Shown piece by piece: positions 23,101 through 34,500 of a stretch of DNA of 64,000 nt. This DNA comes from Falciphora oryzae (Eukaryota > Ascomycota > Sordariomycetes > Magnaporthales > Magnaporthaceae): contig JNVV01000042.1 of assembly GCA_000733355.1 (NCBI GenBank), forward strand, positions 1-64,000, written 5' to 3'. The position numbers and the translations under genes were made by a program. The notes under the pieces were generated by a model, which was given only the letters and a program-made list of their open reading frames with translations, searched no databases and was not told the DNA's origin. Numbering within the stretch: position 1 is the first letter of the stretch; each line of letters begins with the position of its first letter.

Positions 23101-24995
23101 CTGGTGCGATGCCTCACCGCCACAGTCGCGAGCTGTCTGGCGATAATACGGTAAACGTCGCCGTGAGCCGTGAGGGCGGCGCCGCTGGACCCTACGCCTC
23201 AATTGGCTCTGCTCTGCATACCAATGCCATGCCCTACGGCGCTGGCCCCATGGGTCCTGTATCTCAGGGCGGCCCCGCTCCTGCCATTCCCACGACGGGC
23301 CCGACTCAGGTCATGCCAGCCCACCAGTACCCCAACGGTGGCTTCTTCCAGAGCAGCGGGCAGACCTACCCCAGCCTCAGCAATGCAGTGACCACCTACC
23401 CCAATGGCCTGCCTCTGCTTGCCACTCAGCTGGCCACCATGAGCGTCAGCGCTCCCTCCTCGCTGTACCCCAACCAAAACTACACGGGCTATGGCAACAT
23501 CTACTCGTCGCCTGCCGCGCGCGACAGCCAGGCCCGGGTCATCCAGAACCGGCGCGCTCTGGACAATGAGGCCATGAACAGGTTCAACAACCTGCCGCTT
23601 GAGCAGGTGGGCGGCACCATCTATGAGCTCTGCAAGGACCAGCACGGCTGCCGTTACCTGCAGAAGCAGCTTGAGAACCGCCAGCCCGAGCATGTGCACA
23701 TGATCTGGCTCGAGACCAACCAGCACGTGGTGGAGCTGATGACGGACCCGTTCGGCAACTACCTCTGCCAGAAGCTGCTTGAGTACTGCAACGAGGAGGA
23801 GCGCACGGTGCTCATCCAGAACGCGTCGCAGGACATGGTTCGCATCGCCCTCAACCAGCACGGCACGCGGGCGCTCCAGAAGATGATTGAGTTCATCAAC
23901 ACGGATGAGCAGGTCCAGATCATCATCGACTCGCTGCGCAACCGCGTGGTCGAGCTGATCCAGGACCTCAACGGCAACCACGTCATCCAGAAATGCCTGA
24001 ACAAGCTCAACTGCACCCAGTCGCAGTTCATCTTTGATGCCGTCGGCAAGTCGGCCATTGATGTTGGCACCCACCGCCACGGCTGCTGCGTGCTGCAGCG
24101 CTGCATCGACCACGCTTCGGGCGACCAGAAGGTTTGGCTGATCCAGTGCATCACTGAGCACGCGGTTGCCCTCGTTCAGGACCCGTTCGGCAACTACGTG
24201 GTCCAGTACATCATCGACCTCAACGAGCCCAGCTTCACGGAGCCGCTGGTGGGCATGTTCCGCGGCCGCATCAGTGCTCTGTCGCGCCACAAGTTCAGCT
24301 CGAACGTGATCGAGAAGTGCCTGCGCTGTGCCCAGGATACGTCCAAGGACATGATCGCCGAGGAGATTCTCGCTCCCGGCGAGATCGAGCGCCTGCTGCG
24401 CGACTCGTTTGCCAACTATGTCATCCAGACTGCCCTTGAGTACTCGACTCACTACACCAAGCACCGCCTGGTCGACGCCATCCGGCCCATCCTGCCGAAC
24501 ATCCGTGCCACCCCCTACGGCCGCCGCATCCAGGCCAAGATCCAGGCCTTTGACAGCCGCAGCGGCCAGTCGAGCGGCCAGGTCACGCCTTCGGACAGCA
24601 CTCAAGGTCAGATTCCCGCCAACCCGCCCTCCCACAACCGCGCCATTGCCGGCAACAACGTTTCGATTCTTGCCTCGGGTGGCTTCGCCAATGGTGTCGC
24701 TCTCGGCGGCCTGAACGGAGCTGGCAGCGGTGCTCGCGGTGCCCAGCAGCCTTCGTCGGCGTTCCCCTCTTCGAGCGTCCTCACGGTGCCGGCTCCGCAG
24801 CAGCTGTCGCAGCTGCCTGCGCCGCCTGTCCGGACCACTCCCCAGTTTGCGCCGCCCCAGTACGGTCGCATCAACCAGCACGCCCAGCAGGTCCACCAAC
24901 CGCAGGGTCAACAGCTCCAGCAGCCTGCCCAGCTCCCGACCGGTCCTCCCGGCGGCCCTGGCATGGGTGAGAACGGCGAGCAGACCTGGGTCTAG
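20168..24995 (+). CDS. PUF (Pumilio) family RNA-binding protein
   Basis: Five exons are proposed: 20168-20407, 20546-20566 (21 nt), 20842-21305, 22050-22218 and 22677-24995, giving 1070 residues. All junctions keep frame. Exon 3 opens a charged coiled coil (residues about 88-125). Residues 590-920 hold eight PUF repeats. The RNA-facing triplets read, R1 to R8: C-R-Q, N-Y-Q, T-R-Q, N-H-Q, C-C-Q, N-Y-Q, S-N-E, N-Y-Q. R6-R8 are the invariant UGU readers, so a UGUA-type 3'-UTR element is expected. Family members repress or relocalise mRNAs. The C-terminus is Pro/Gln-rich. The last intron (458 bp) ends directly before an ATG (22677), so a shorter isoform starting there is possible, and an acceptor at 22696 is an alternative. 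Closest to yeast Puf4/Mpt5-type proteins from memory; the exact orthologue is unsure. Confidence 0.9.
21915..21932. repeat. Poly-T run (18 T) in PUF intron 3
   Basis: It sits about 117 bases before the proposed acceptor of the 744-bp third intron and could be an extended polypyrimidine tract or a leader element of an alternative transcript. Confidence 0.85.
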
Positions 24996-26617
24996 AGTTG
25001 CTCCCTGCCACCCCCAAACCTCCTCGTTGAGTCTCGTCTCTCGCGCCTCGCATCTGCTGGAAACCCCTCGGTGACCTTGGGTAGCGGTGCGTCGGACAGC
25101 TTTCTGACACGATCGGTGTTTCCCTTCTTTGTTGTTGTTTCTTTTACACAGCCACGACGCCCACGACACGTAAATGAGACTTTACGAGGGACCCTATTTC
25201 ATGCCAGCCTCTCATACATCGAGCATAAGCAGTCAGTTGAGGGGAAGGGAACGAGGAATCACGACCTTTCCTTTGATCTCCCTGCCCTATATCTGACTCT
25301 GCTTTGTTGTACACTATTCAAGCTCGACAGTGGCTGGCATCTAGCGTCTCCCATTTTTGCCCCCAAGATTCTTTTTCCCTATCGACGTGGTCCTTGGCCT
25401 CCACCACGGGTTGCCCTCCCCGTCCTCGGACAGCATGGACTTGGCCATCCCTGTTGTCCCAAGAGAGGTTAGCTGTGTGCTCTGTCTCGCCGCCCCCCGG
25501 CTGGATGGCTCGCTCGCTTGCTTTTCGGGGGCTGGGATCGCCTCTCGCTTTGTACACGTGTATCAACCACCTGACAACGCTGCTACAACGGCACCCCTTC
25601 GGATAGAACTTTTCGGTTATTCTTAGTCTTTTTTTCAGCTTTCGGTCTTTGTTTTTTCCGACACCTTTTCTTCTTTTCCTGTTTCTTGTCTTTCCCGGCT
25701 TGAACCATTTTTTTCTCTCTCGATTCTTCGGTTCTTGGGTCAGACATGCTACCCCCCACCGGTTATTCTGCTTCTACCCGCCACTACCACTTTTCGATAT
25801 GATGTTTTTCATCTGGGAAGCAATGCGTACAAAAGGGTCCTTTGGGCATTGGCTTTTCTTGATCACCCGGGTGGATACGGTACAAACTCTTGGCTGGGCG
25901 TCCCTCCTGTCTCTTTGCTCGCGGCAGAACTGCAGGCATCACGACGGATATGGGAGGCTTTTTCTTCTTCTTGATTTCTCTTCTTTTTTCTTCTGAGGTT
26001 CTCTCCGTGTTTTTTGATCTCCCCGTATTTGCTCAAGGGAGAGCTATAATTCTGGGACTCTTCTTTTCGGGCGCACTTTTCCATCAAGTCATTAAAATGA
26101 AGATTTTTTTTCTTTTTCTTTTCTGCTTCATCTGCAAAGCAAAGGCAAAAACATGGGAAAGATGGGTCTCGTCATCTAGGGGGTGGATGAAAGGAGGATG
26201 GGAACGGCACAAATCAAATGTAGTCTATGTAACGTACGTATGAAAGCCGAGGCTCTCTAGGGGGTTCTTGCGAGCAAGCGAGATGAGTTTTCTCTCTTCG
26301 GCGTTTTTGTCAACGGTGCAGTGAAACGAACGCTCTTAAAGGGAGGCGATGGTGGCCAGGCTTGTCACCTTGGTCGCATCACATGGTCGCCCTTTGTAAA
26401 TCCAGCATCTGGTGCCCTTGAGTGCAAGTAAACAGTAATGGGTCTATTACTCATATTCATCCAAATAATAAGTCTATCCTGGCATATTTTACAGACAGAA
26501 AAAGGTATCGCTTGCTATCGCCCGAGTCCCGCCGCGAAAGTCGCAGTCGATTACCACGCCCACACAACTCGATTTCTTTTGTGCCATGTCCGGCTTGATC
26601 ACAGTGAGTACCTGTCG
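24996..26617. other. Convergent 3' regions of the PUF and Rad57 genes
   Basis: No gene is seen. It is strongly T-rich on the plus strand (for example 25625-25740 and 26085-26130), typical of a long fungal 3' UTR. Confidence 0.5.
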
Positions 26618-28237
26618 TCAACCCTCGGCCCCTCGCTTTCTCTTCCCGGTCCTCGTCCGGCCCTTGGGCGGCGGCAGGCCCCGCAGGCCAGCGGCGCTAA
26701 TCTCGAACTCGACAGCGCCGTCCAGGCCCGGGCCGGACTCGGGCGCGTGCGGCGCGAAGACGACCTTCATCCACCGCCTCCACGTGCGCAGCCTGTTCGT
26801 CGTGCCTCCCGTCGTTGCTGCTGCTGATGCCACGTCCTCACCCCCTCCATCGTCATCGGGTCTGGCTTCCCCGAGCAGGACGGGCCGCTTGATCAGCGCG
26901 ACCCGGGCCGCGACCTGCGTCGACCACACCAGCCCCAGGCTCGGGGTCTTGGGGTCGCCGACCCGGGGGACCTGGTGGCCGTTCCACTCCTCCTCGTCCC
27001 CCCAGCCCGTGAACCAGCGCTGCTGGTGGTCGAGCAGCAGCGCGGGTATGTCGTGCGACAGGCCCGCCGTGGCCTCCGGGCGTGGCTCCTGCGGGCGCGG
27101 CCACGTCTCGCGCATGCTGGACTGGGGCATGGACGAGGGCAGCGATGCGGACGACGGAGGTGCGTGCTGTGACGATAGTGGTAGAGGCCGGCTGCGCGAC
27201 GCGAGCGGGCTCTCCTGGGTCAGGCGCGCGGCGCCGGGTCTTGATGATGACGAGGCGTAGCGCGGCGTCGAGGGCGGGTATACCGTCGTGTCAGCGGCCA
27301 GAGACGAGCGGGGCGTCGCGCCACCGCCGCCACTGCCGGCGCCGAAGCGGTCGGCGACCTGGTTGGCGACCACGACGGCGAGGTTGCGCGCGCGGGCCAG
27401 GTCGCGCAGCTGGGCGCCCAGGCGGACGAGCTCGGCGCTGCGGGCGGCCATGTTGTTGGTGCCGCCGTTTCTCGACGAGGCTGCGTTCCTGCCGCCGCCC
27501 CGGTCGAACTCGGCGCGGAAGTTGGCGGCGACCGAGTCGATGATCAGCAGGCCCACGTCGCGGCGCTCGACCTCGACGGGCACCTGGAAGGTCAGGATGT
27601 GGTCCTGCGACTCGAGGTCGGGCGTCGCGATGCTGAGGACGCGGTCGAGGGACGGCGGCTTGCCGTCGCCGCTTCTCAGTAGCGGGTTCGAGGCCAGCAT
27701 CTGGGCCAGGCGGCGCGTGGCCAGGGGCGCCTCGGTCGAGACGTACATGGCGGGGCGCCCCAGGCCGCGCGGCGGCGGCAGCTGGACGGCCAGGAGCAGC
27801 GAGAGGAGCAGCTGCGTCTTGCCGGCGCCCGACTCGCCCGTCACCTCGGTCAGGTAGCCGACGGGCACGCCGCCGCCCAGGGCGCGGTCCAGCTCCGGGT
27901 CGAGGGTGGTGATGGTGGACCAGGCGGCCGAGAGGCGCGAGGGGTTGCTCCTCAGGTGTGACTGCTGCTGCTGCTGCTGGGGTGGAGGGTTGGGAGTGGT
28001 GGTGGTGGCGGTAGGGGTGCGAGTGGGGACGACGCCCAGGTCGGCCTGCAGGGCCCGCACGACGGCGTGGGCCAGGCGCTGGATCTCGAGCAGCGGCTGG
28101 TGGGTGCGCTTGCCGAGGTCGGCGGCGTCGAGGGTGAGCAGGTCCGTGGTGGTGACGTGGTTGCGCTCCAGGGCCGGGATGAGGGGGCCGTACTGCTCGA
28201 CCCGGAAGTTGGGCAGCACCCGCAGCAGGTCCGTCAT
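26618..28237 (-). CDS. rad57: Rad57-type RecA-family recombinase paralogue
   Basis: A single exon of 539 residues starting at the ATG at 28237-28235; a GTG two codons earlier is not needed. In homologous recombination Rad57 pairs with Rad55 to stabilise Rad51 filaments. The N-terminal helical region (NHVTTTDLLTLDAADLGKR) resembles yeast Rad57. Walker A is GESGAGKT at residues 134-141 and Walker B is LLIIDSVAA from 230, followed by NFRAEFDR as in XRCC3/Rad57. The end (LGLVWSTQVAARVAL, then FEISAAGLRGL) also fits that branch. It is longer than yeast Rad57 (460 residues) because of a polyQ/Pro linker near 75-100 and a Ser/Pro-rich insert at about 298-398. A short uORF overlaps the start codon. 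XRCC3-like naming is the alternative; the RecA fold is certain. Confidence 0.88.
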   Translation of the reverse strand: MTDLLRVLPNFRVEQYGPLIPALERNHVTTTDLLTLDAADLGKRTHQPLLEIQRLAHAVVRALQADLGVVPTRTPTATTTTPNPPPQQQQQQSHLRSNPSRLSAAWSTITTLDPELDRALGGGVPVGYLTEVTGESGAGKTQLLLSLLLAVQLPPPRGLGRPAMYVSTEAPLATRRLAQMLASNPLLRSGDGKPPSLDRVLSIATPDLESQDHILTFQVPVEVERRDVGLLIIDSVAANFRAEFDRGGGRNAASSRNGGTNNMAARSAELVRLGAQLRDLARARNLAVVVANQVADRFGAGSGGGGATPRSSLAADTTVYPPSTPRYASSSSRPGAARLTQESPLASRSRPLPLSSQHAPPSSASLPSSMPQSSMRETWPRPQEPRPEATAGLSHDIPALLLDHQQRWFTGWGDEEEWNGHQVPRVGDPKTPSLGLVWSTQVAARVALIKRPVLLGEARPDDDGGGEDVASAAATTGGTTNRLRTWRRWMKVVFAPHAPESGPGLDGAVEFEISAAGLRGLPPPKGRTRTGKRKRGAEG

Positions 28238-28257
28238 GGGCACGAATGCGCAGACAT
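28234..28257 (-). promoter_or_regulatory. Seven-codon uORF overlapping the Rad57 start codon
   Basis: On the minus strand an ATG at 28257-28255 opens a frame of seven codons (MSAHSCP) whose TGA at 28236-28234 overlaps the main ATG as ATGA. The geometry is seen directly. Use as a translational brake or reinitiation switch is inference, and it matters only if transcription begins upstream of 28257. Confidence 0.5.
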
Positions 28258-29287
28258 TTGAAAGCTATTTGTTATAGCGGTCACGTGGAGAGACGTGTTG
28301 ATGCACTGTTTTGCGTCCCGTTGAACACAAGCTGATGTCTGGATTGAGTTGCGTCTCGTCAACTTGAAGGTCCCACACGCCATCATCAAACCCCAGACTT
28401 GGGATGGGGCTCTTTTAGCGGCAGTTGGCAGGGCGTGGTGCCTGAGCCAATAAACTACGAGGCCCTAGGCGCCCCTGTCGCTCAGCTCGAGCTCTGTCAG
28501 CAGCCAATTTATACGACAATCCATCTCTCGTCTTATTCTCGAGAATTCGATAACCATCATCCAGCAACAACTATGCTACCATTTTACACAGCAATGCAGG
28601 CAAACTCTTCTGGTTCTCAACTTGGCTTGGAAGCTCTGAGCAGCGTTCATTCCTGTGCCGAGGCAAGAAGCCGTAGCACCCTGCGAAACGCTAGACCTAA
28701 CACTGCGTGGAGTCAAGGTATTGGTGCTACCCAGACGAACAGGCCCGTCTGCCCCCACGGCAAACAAAACAAATGTGAAAGCTGCCCTACCTATGCTGCT
28801 TCTACCATCTACCCAGGCGGGACAACTCACTCGCCATCACCTCGAGGTGGGGCCCCATCCCCTCGTCAAGGGCAGGAATCTTTGGACCAAAAACATGCTC
28901 GCTCTTGCGAGACGCCGCACAAGAATTTTGCCTCAAAAGGTGGCCACAGGGCGCTATCTCTTCCACTGCTTCGAGCACACATAAGTATCACGGACACTGC
29001 CGGTCGTGGTGACGTTCTTTTTTATTCTCCGGTTCTGCGTAGCGTGCCATCCCATGCTTTAGTTCCTCTCCTCTTCCTTTTTTTTCGCCTTTGGAGTTGC
29101 TCCCCCGCTATTCTGACCTTCTCCTCACACTCGGCCTGCCCGCTTTGCAAACGACGAGAACCTCCACCACATGCCCGAGTAGGTCCTCGGGCTAAACCCT
29201 CGAATGATTATACTCTTATTTCTGTCCTCGCCCGGCTTTTCTTTTCGTCTTCCCCCACCCGTGGTTCTGGTCTCGCATGGAAACAAG
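28238..29287. other. Divergent promoter region between rad57 and a surface-protein gene
   Basis: About 1 kb separates two divergent start codons. A CCAAT motif lies at 28447 (GAGCCAATAAAC). A long plus frame crosses this stretch, with an ATG at 28573 and a CPHGKQNKCESC motif, but it runs on out of frame through the neighbouring exon and has no other support. The last 200 bases are C/T-rich, like a fungal leader. Confidence 0.45.
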
Positions 29288-30736
29288 ATGGTCGCCATAC
29301 CCAGCCTTCTCATCGCCGCTCTGCTCTTATGCGCCACCACCTCAGTCCACGCCCTCGCCCTTGCTCCGAAGGCGACGACGACGGCGACATTCAAGACGAC
29401 AGCCGCCGTCGTGGCTCTCCACAATGCGCTCCATGGTGGTCATGGCCCGAGCCACACGGCTCCTCCAGCCGTCCACCGCCTGTTCGGCCGGCAAGGCAAC
29501 GACGACGTCGAGTATATCGTCGCCCCGGACAATACTTGTGGCTACATAGGCAGCAAGCAAGAGGAAGAGCTAGAAGTCCTCTGCAGAGGGACGTCGGGGC
29601 GATGTGTCATGATGAGGAACGTCGCCTTGACGTCCGGCATAGTTGGATGCTGCGACAACACAAGCTGCGTAAGTCATCTGGCTGGGTCAGAGGCTGCCTC
29701 TTGAAGATCGATAGGGGCGTGTCCGTCTATCTCGACTGGCCTAGATGATTAATCACGACTCTTCAAACGCGCAGAAATTCACTACCGAGTGTGTGCCCTA
29801 CAGCCAAATCACAGCGGGTAACTGCGATGCCAAGTGCATGAACAATAGAAACGCATTAATATGGTACAGTGCAGTCTATTTACGTCTCCTCCCGTCTGCC
29901 GCCTTTCAAAAACGTGGGCGATTTGTTCCATGTTGCAGTTAGGCTGACCTTTGACGGGTGCACAAATCCCAAAAAAAAAAAAAAAAAGCTCCTGGTCCGA
30001 CTACCCTCACTGCAACACACTCTCCTACTCAGGCGGTATCCTCGACTACTTCTGCAGCGCCACCGAGACCCTGTTCCGCATCCCGGCCCGGACGACCCGC
30101 ATCTCGGGCCCTGCCAGGAACTACGCCACCCTCACCGACACCCACGACGTCAACTTCAACACCGTGGCGCCGCCGCCGCCGCCCAGGTCGACGTCCAAGA
30201 GCACCATCACCAGCAGCACGGCAAACAGCACCTCGAACACGACTGATGCTGCTGCCCCAGAGGGTGCCACCACCACCGCCTCCAACAGCACCCAAGGCGA
30301 CACCGGCGGCCCGGCCGTGCCCATCGGGCCCGTGGTCGGCTACGCCCTGGCCGGCGCCGCCGTCATCGCCGGCGTCGCCGCGGGCCTGCTCTTCTGGCGC
30401 AGGCACAGGACGAAGCAGGCGACGGCGGCAGGAAACAACGGCAGCGGCAGCAGCAACCAGCCGCCGCCCATTCACCAAGGACCCAGCAGCGGTGGTGCCG
30501 CCGAGCTTTCGGACAAGGCCGCCGCCACCCATGCTTCGTCCCCGACCATGACGACGACGACGATGCCCTCCCCGATGACGGACAGCCACCATCTGTCGCA
30601 GCAGCACTGGACGCCGTCGCTCGCGAGCCCGGCCACCCCCACCATCCCCGTCATCCACGAGGCGAGCGGGAACGCGGTCGGTGCCCCTCGCGGCCAAAAC
30701 GACAATCACAGGGGCGAGATCCACGAGCTGCCCTAG
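29288..30736 (+). CDS. Secreted, Cys-rich single-pass surface protein
   Basis: Three exons, 29288-29668, 29775-29863 and 29989-30736, give 405 residues. The start at 29288 yields a clear signal peptide (MVAIPSLLIAALLLCATTSV); an in-frame ATG at 29204 would bury it. The ectodomain (about 75-200) holds a cysteine array: CGYIG, CRGTSGRC, CCDNTSC, CVPYS, CDAKC, CSWSDYPHC, FCSATET. This recalls a common fungal plasma-membrane protein family of unknown ligand. A Ser/Thr/Asn-rich stalk (about 215-265) precedes a transmembrane helix at 270-293, then WRRHR and a Pro/Ser/Thr-rich tail, so the type I orientation is clear. Intron 2 ends at an AG directly after 17 A; that join restores a Cys codon, which supports it. 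Function is unknown; a wall or stress sensor is one possibility. Confidence 0.8.
29971..29987. repeat. Poly-A run (17 A) immediately before a splice acceptor
   Basis: The run occupies the place where a polypyrimidine tract is expected; its last A plus the next G form the acceptor of intron 2 of the surface-protein gene. Confidence 0.9.
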
Positions 30737-31529
30737 ATCTTTTGGCGTGTGTGGATGGGACATTAAATCACGCAAGATGGGGAGCTGGGCTTTAAGTAGG
30801 GATCGAGGTTCTCAGGGGCCGCTGTGTTGTCTGCTTTTTTTTTTTTAACATGCGTTTCTCACTAGATATTCCGTGATTCAAGCCTAATTACGTGGCAGAC
30901 CGGCTTTGATGAAAAGAAGGCATTAATGGGACGGCAAGGAGCCGTTGAGTTGCTCAATACCAACTTTTTCACGACGCCCCCAAGACAAAAACTTATCGAG
31001 AAATGTCGCGGGTGCGCAAAAAATGAAATTCATACGCTGCTTTTGGGGATACCCAACAAAACAAATCTTTTCAAACAATTGACCGACCGAAAGTCCTCCG
31101 GCACGGAAGACGTGTAAGTCGGGCCACCGTTGAAAACGGCGTGGGGGCTAGCGGCAGGCCGATCGAAAAAGATGCCTGATATACGCCGATTGGGCTTGGC
31201 ACACATGTTAGCCAGGCCGGCGTCAGGCTCGGCAGCGAGCTGATCCAAAGCTATTCTGGGCCCAGAATATCTTTCAATCGGTCCGCCGTCGAACCCGACA
31301 CGCCGTTCTCAACGATGGCCCGGTTAGCACGTGTGGTAAGCCCGCTCAGCATATGTCACGGGCCCGCCCGGAATCTCCTTTGATTTGCCCGCCGCCAGAA
31401 GCCCAAATAGGAATGAGAAGACAAAAGACAAAAAATGCGCTAATATAACCAGGACAGAACCAAGCCAAAATTCCACAGCTCAACCAAGGTATCTGCGTGA
31501 CCCAGCCTCAAAGGTGGATTCAATACCAT
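30737..31529. other. Convergent 3' regions of the surface-protein and carnitine acetyltransferase genes
   Basis: No gene is seen. The stretch has a T-run near 30834-30846 and otherwise unremarkable mixed sequence. Confidence 0.5.
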
Positions 31530-34500
31530 TTAATAGTCAATCAGCCTCAGCTTCTTTCCGACGTTGTTCCTCCGAGCCTGCACAGCAGCCCTCTCCGAGG
31601 CCCGTGTCTCCCCGGTGTCGAACTGCGTGTTACGGGCCTTGAGAGCCTGCAGGAGCATGCCAGCGTCGAAGAAGCCATCTGGTAGACAGGTTAGTACGGG
31701 GCTAGTGGTCAACGAGTGGTAATAGCAGGGGAGCCACAAAAAAAGACTCACATCCACCAAGCTCATCGTCTTCGCTCATGGCAATGCTGTCCGTGGTCGG
31801 CGACGTCGTGCCCGTGGCCGAGCGCTGCGACCGTATCGTCTCGGGCCCCGTAATCATCCTACCTCTCGACTTGAACCGGTTGTGTGGCGGTCGTGCCTGC
31901 AGGTCCTTCCTGAGCTGCTGCTGCTGCGCCAGCTGCTGGCGGCTCCTGATGCCGTCCACCTCGCGCGCGCGCGTCTGCTTGGACGACGGGACCGGCAGGC
32001 CGCTGCCGCCCTGCGCGACAACGCTCTTGCGGGATGTGATGCGCAGCACCCGGCGGATCTCGAGCAGGTAGCCCTCGAGCGCGTCCACGAACCGCTTGGT
32101 CTGCCGATGCTTGCTCGAGACGCAGATCGAGATGCTGTCGTCCTTAATTATGTAGCCGATGCCGAAGCCATCCCCGGACACAGGGCCGAAGCCGAACTGG
32201 CGCAGCGACGGGTTGCCGCAGTTGGACGTCGACAGGATCGTCGTGTTGAGCTTGTCCCAGCCCGGGTCCGCAAAGATCAACGGAAGCGGCGCGTACTTGA
32301 CCGACCGCGTCGTCGACGTGCTGTCGCCCCGCTCGCGCGTTGTCGCCACCATCTGCGACACCCCGCCGTTCTGGTCCGATACGAACTTGTCCGTCAGCAC
32401 GTGCTTGAGCGACCGCGACGACGTCGTGCTGTCGCCCCTCTCCCGCATGGTTCCGTTTTGGTGCTGCTGCTCCTCGTCCAGCTTGCTACTCCCCACGGCC
32501 GGCGCCGGCAGCAACGGTGATCCAGGCTCCGACGGCACATCGCGGACGTCGTCATCTATGGCGGCCGAGGAGGTGGCGCCGTTGCTCATGGGGCTTGAGT
32601 AGCCGTTTGTGCTGGCGGGGTCACGGCTGCTCGTGGCGGCCTCCTCGTTCGCCAGCCGCTGCCAGAGTGAGAAGAGGGCGTAGAGATGGCGGTCGCAGCC
32701 CTGGGCCTTTGCGCACTCGCGTGTCATGTCGACGTGGCGCCGACACGCGGTTCTCAAGGCCTCCACCTTGGCCTCGGCCGGGTTGTCGCCCCAGAAGGTC
32801 TGCATGAAGTTAACCGACTCGTCTGTCACAGGCCGCACCGCCTCGGTCCGACCGTGCAGGAAGACCTTGGTCATGGCCGGCTCGTACGTGCACTCGACGC
32901 GTCCGTACAGGCCGTAGTAGGCCGCCTGGTATGCCATCTGCACAAAGGCGTCGGGCGAGAGGCCCATGGATGTGATGAAGCTCTTGCCGTAGGACTGGAA
33001 GTCGAGGCACTGGAACTCGTTCTGCCCGATCAGGTCGGCCAGGCGCGTCTCCGCGAAGCGCACCGCGATGCTGACCTCGGGCGTCAAGTCCCACTCGAGC
33101 TTGTGCGGCGTCGGGTTGACGTCCCCGAAGCTCTCAGGGTCGCGCTTGGACGGGTCCGGGCTAGTCGAGGCCCAGAGCGTGGGCGAGTGCCCGTTGATGG
33201 TGCGCGCGAACCGCAGGATCGTGTCCGTATAGACGTCGCTCGCAAACCGCAGCACCGTATGCCCGTCCACGCCCGTGTGCTCAAAGTTGATGCCAGCACT
33301 CCCGTTTTTGCACACGATGATCTGCAGCTTGTCGTAGTATCGGTTCGTACAGGTACCGATCTGCACCCCCTTTTCTATCTCGCTGGTGCCGCAGAGCATG
33401 TTCTGGCAGAGGGCTGCCGCCGTCGTCGGTTCTGTGTAGTCGAGACAGAGCACGAAGAGCGCCGAGTCGACAATGCCGAGGCAGTCGGCGTTGTTGGACC
33501 CCTCTTCCCGCATCAAAATGTCTCGGAGCCCCGACCACACCTTGCGGTTCTCCGTGCTGAGCACCCCCAGCGCTCCCTTGGCGGCCTCCTGGATCGGCGT
33601 CAGCGTAGCGTCGTCGACAATTGTCTGGAGATTGATGGACAGGTCCTTTTCAGTCATGATAAGGTCCGAGTTATCGTCCAGGACATCGAACCAGTAGAAC
33701 TGCCCATGGCACATGACGATGATGTGCTTCGAGTTCGGATCTTGCTCGATTTGGCAGCCATTTTCGGTCGGGACCCGGGCTGTTCCGAACAGACGGGAGT
33801 ACTGATACATGCATAGCGGCGTATTCTTAATCTTGTCCGGCGGTAGCTCTTCTTTCCTCACGGCGCGCACAAACTCGAGCGCCGACACAACCAAGGACGC
33901 CGCACGCGTCACTTGGTTGTTCCTTGCCGGCGTCGGGTCGTCCTCGAGCAAGAAAAACGGATTCAAGTTGAGGACGACGGGGTTATCAAAGTTTAAATAC
34001 GAGTCGTACCCTACAATCATGTAATCAGCACACCTCATTCTCATTGTTGTTATCCCAGCGTGCGAGACACCGCATTCTTGTCACCACAGCGTATGATATG
34101 GGGAGAAGGGGGCGATAGCCACGTACAGAACTGCTCGATGTAGCTCGACTTTCCCTCGGCATATTTCCTCAGCTTCTCCTGAAGCTCTGGGCCCTCTGAC
34201 TTCATAAACTCTCGGACGGCATGCTTGGTCTCGGCGTGCTCTCGGGGTGATTGAAGTGGTCTCAGGGCTGACAGGTACTTTTCGCATGTCTTGTCCAAGT
34301 CGGGAATGGGCAACTTTGGAAGCTTCTCCTGGGCGGCAAAAGTGATGCCGCCCTCCTCCAGGATTTTTTGATTATAGAGAGACATGGCGTTCTTTTGCTG
34401 CGGACTCGATGCTGGCGCCGAAGTTGGTGGCCTTGGCGATGACTTGCCTACCTCGGCGTATACGGGGGCGCAGTTTGGCGTGGGTTCTGGAGGAGCGTTG

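Noticed and set aside
23199..25169. 656-residue minus frame opposite the PUF gene
   Set aside because: A shadow of the GC-biased PUF exon; the plus strand carries the PUF repeats.
29939..29988. Upstream TTGCAG at 29938 as acceptor of surface-protein intron 2
   Set aside because: It would create a stop codon at once in the only usable phase.
32686..33816. 376-residue plus frame opposite the carnitine acetyltransferase
   Set aside because: Shadow frame; the minus strand holds the catalytic motifs.
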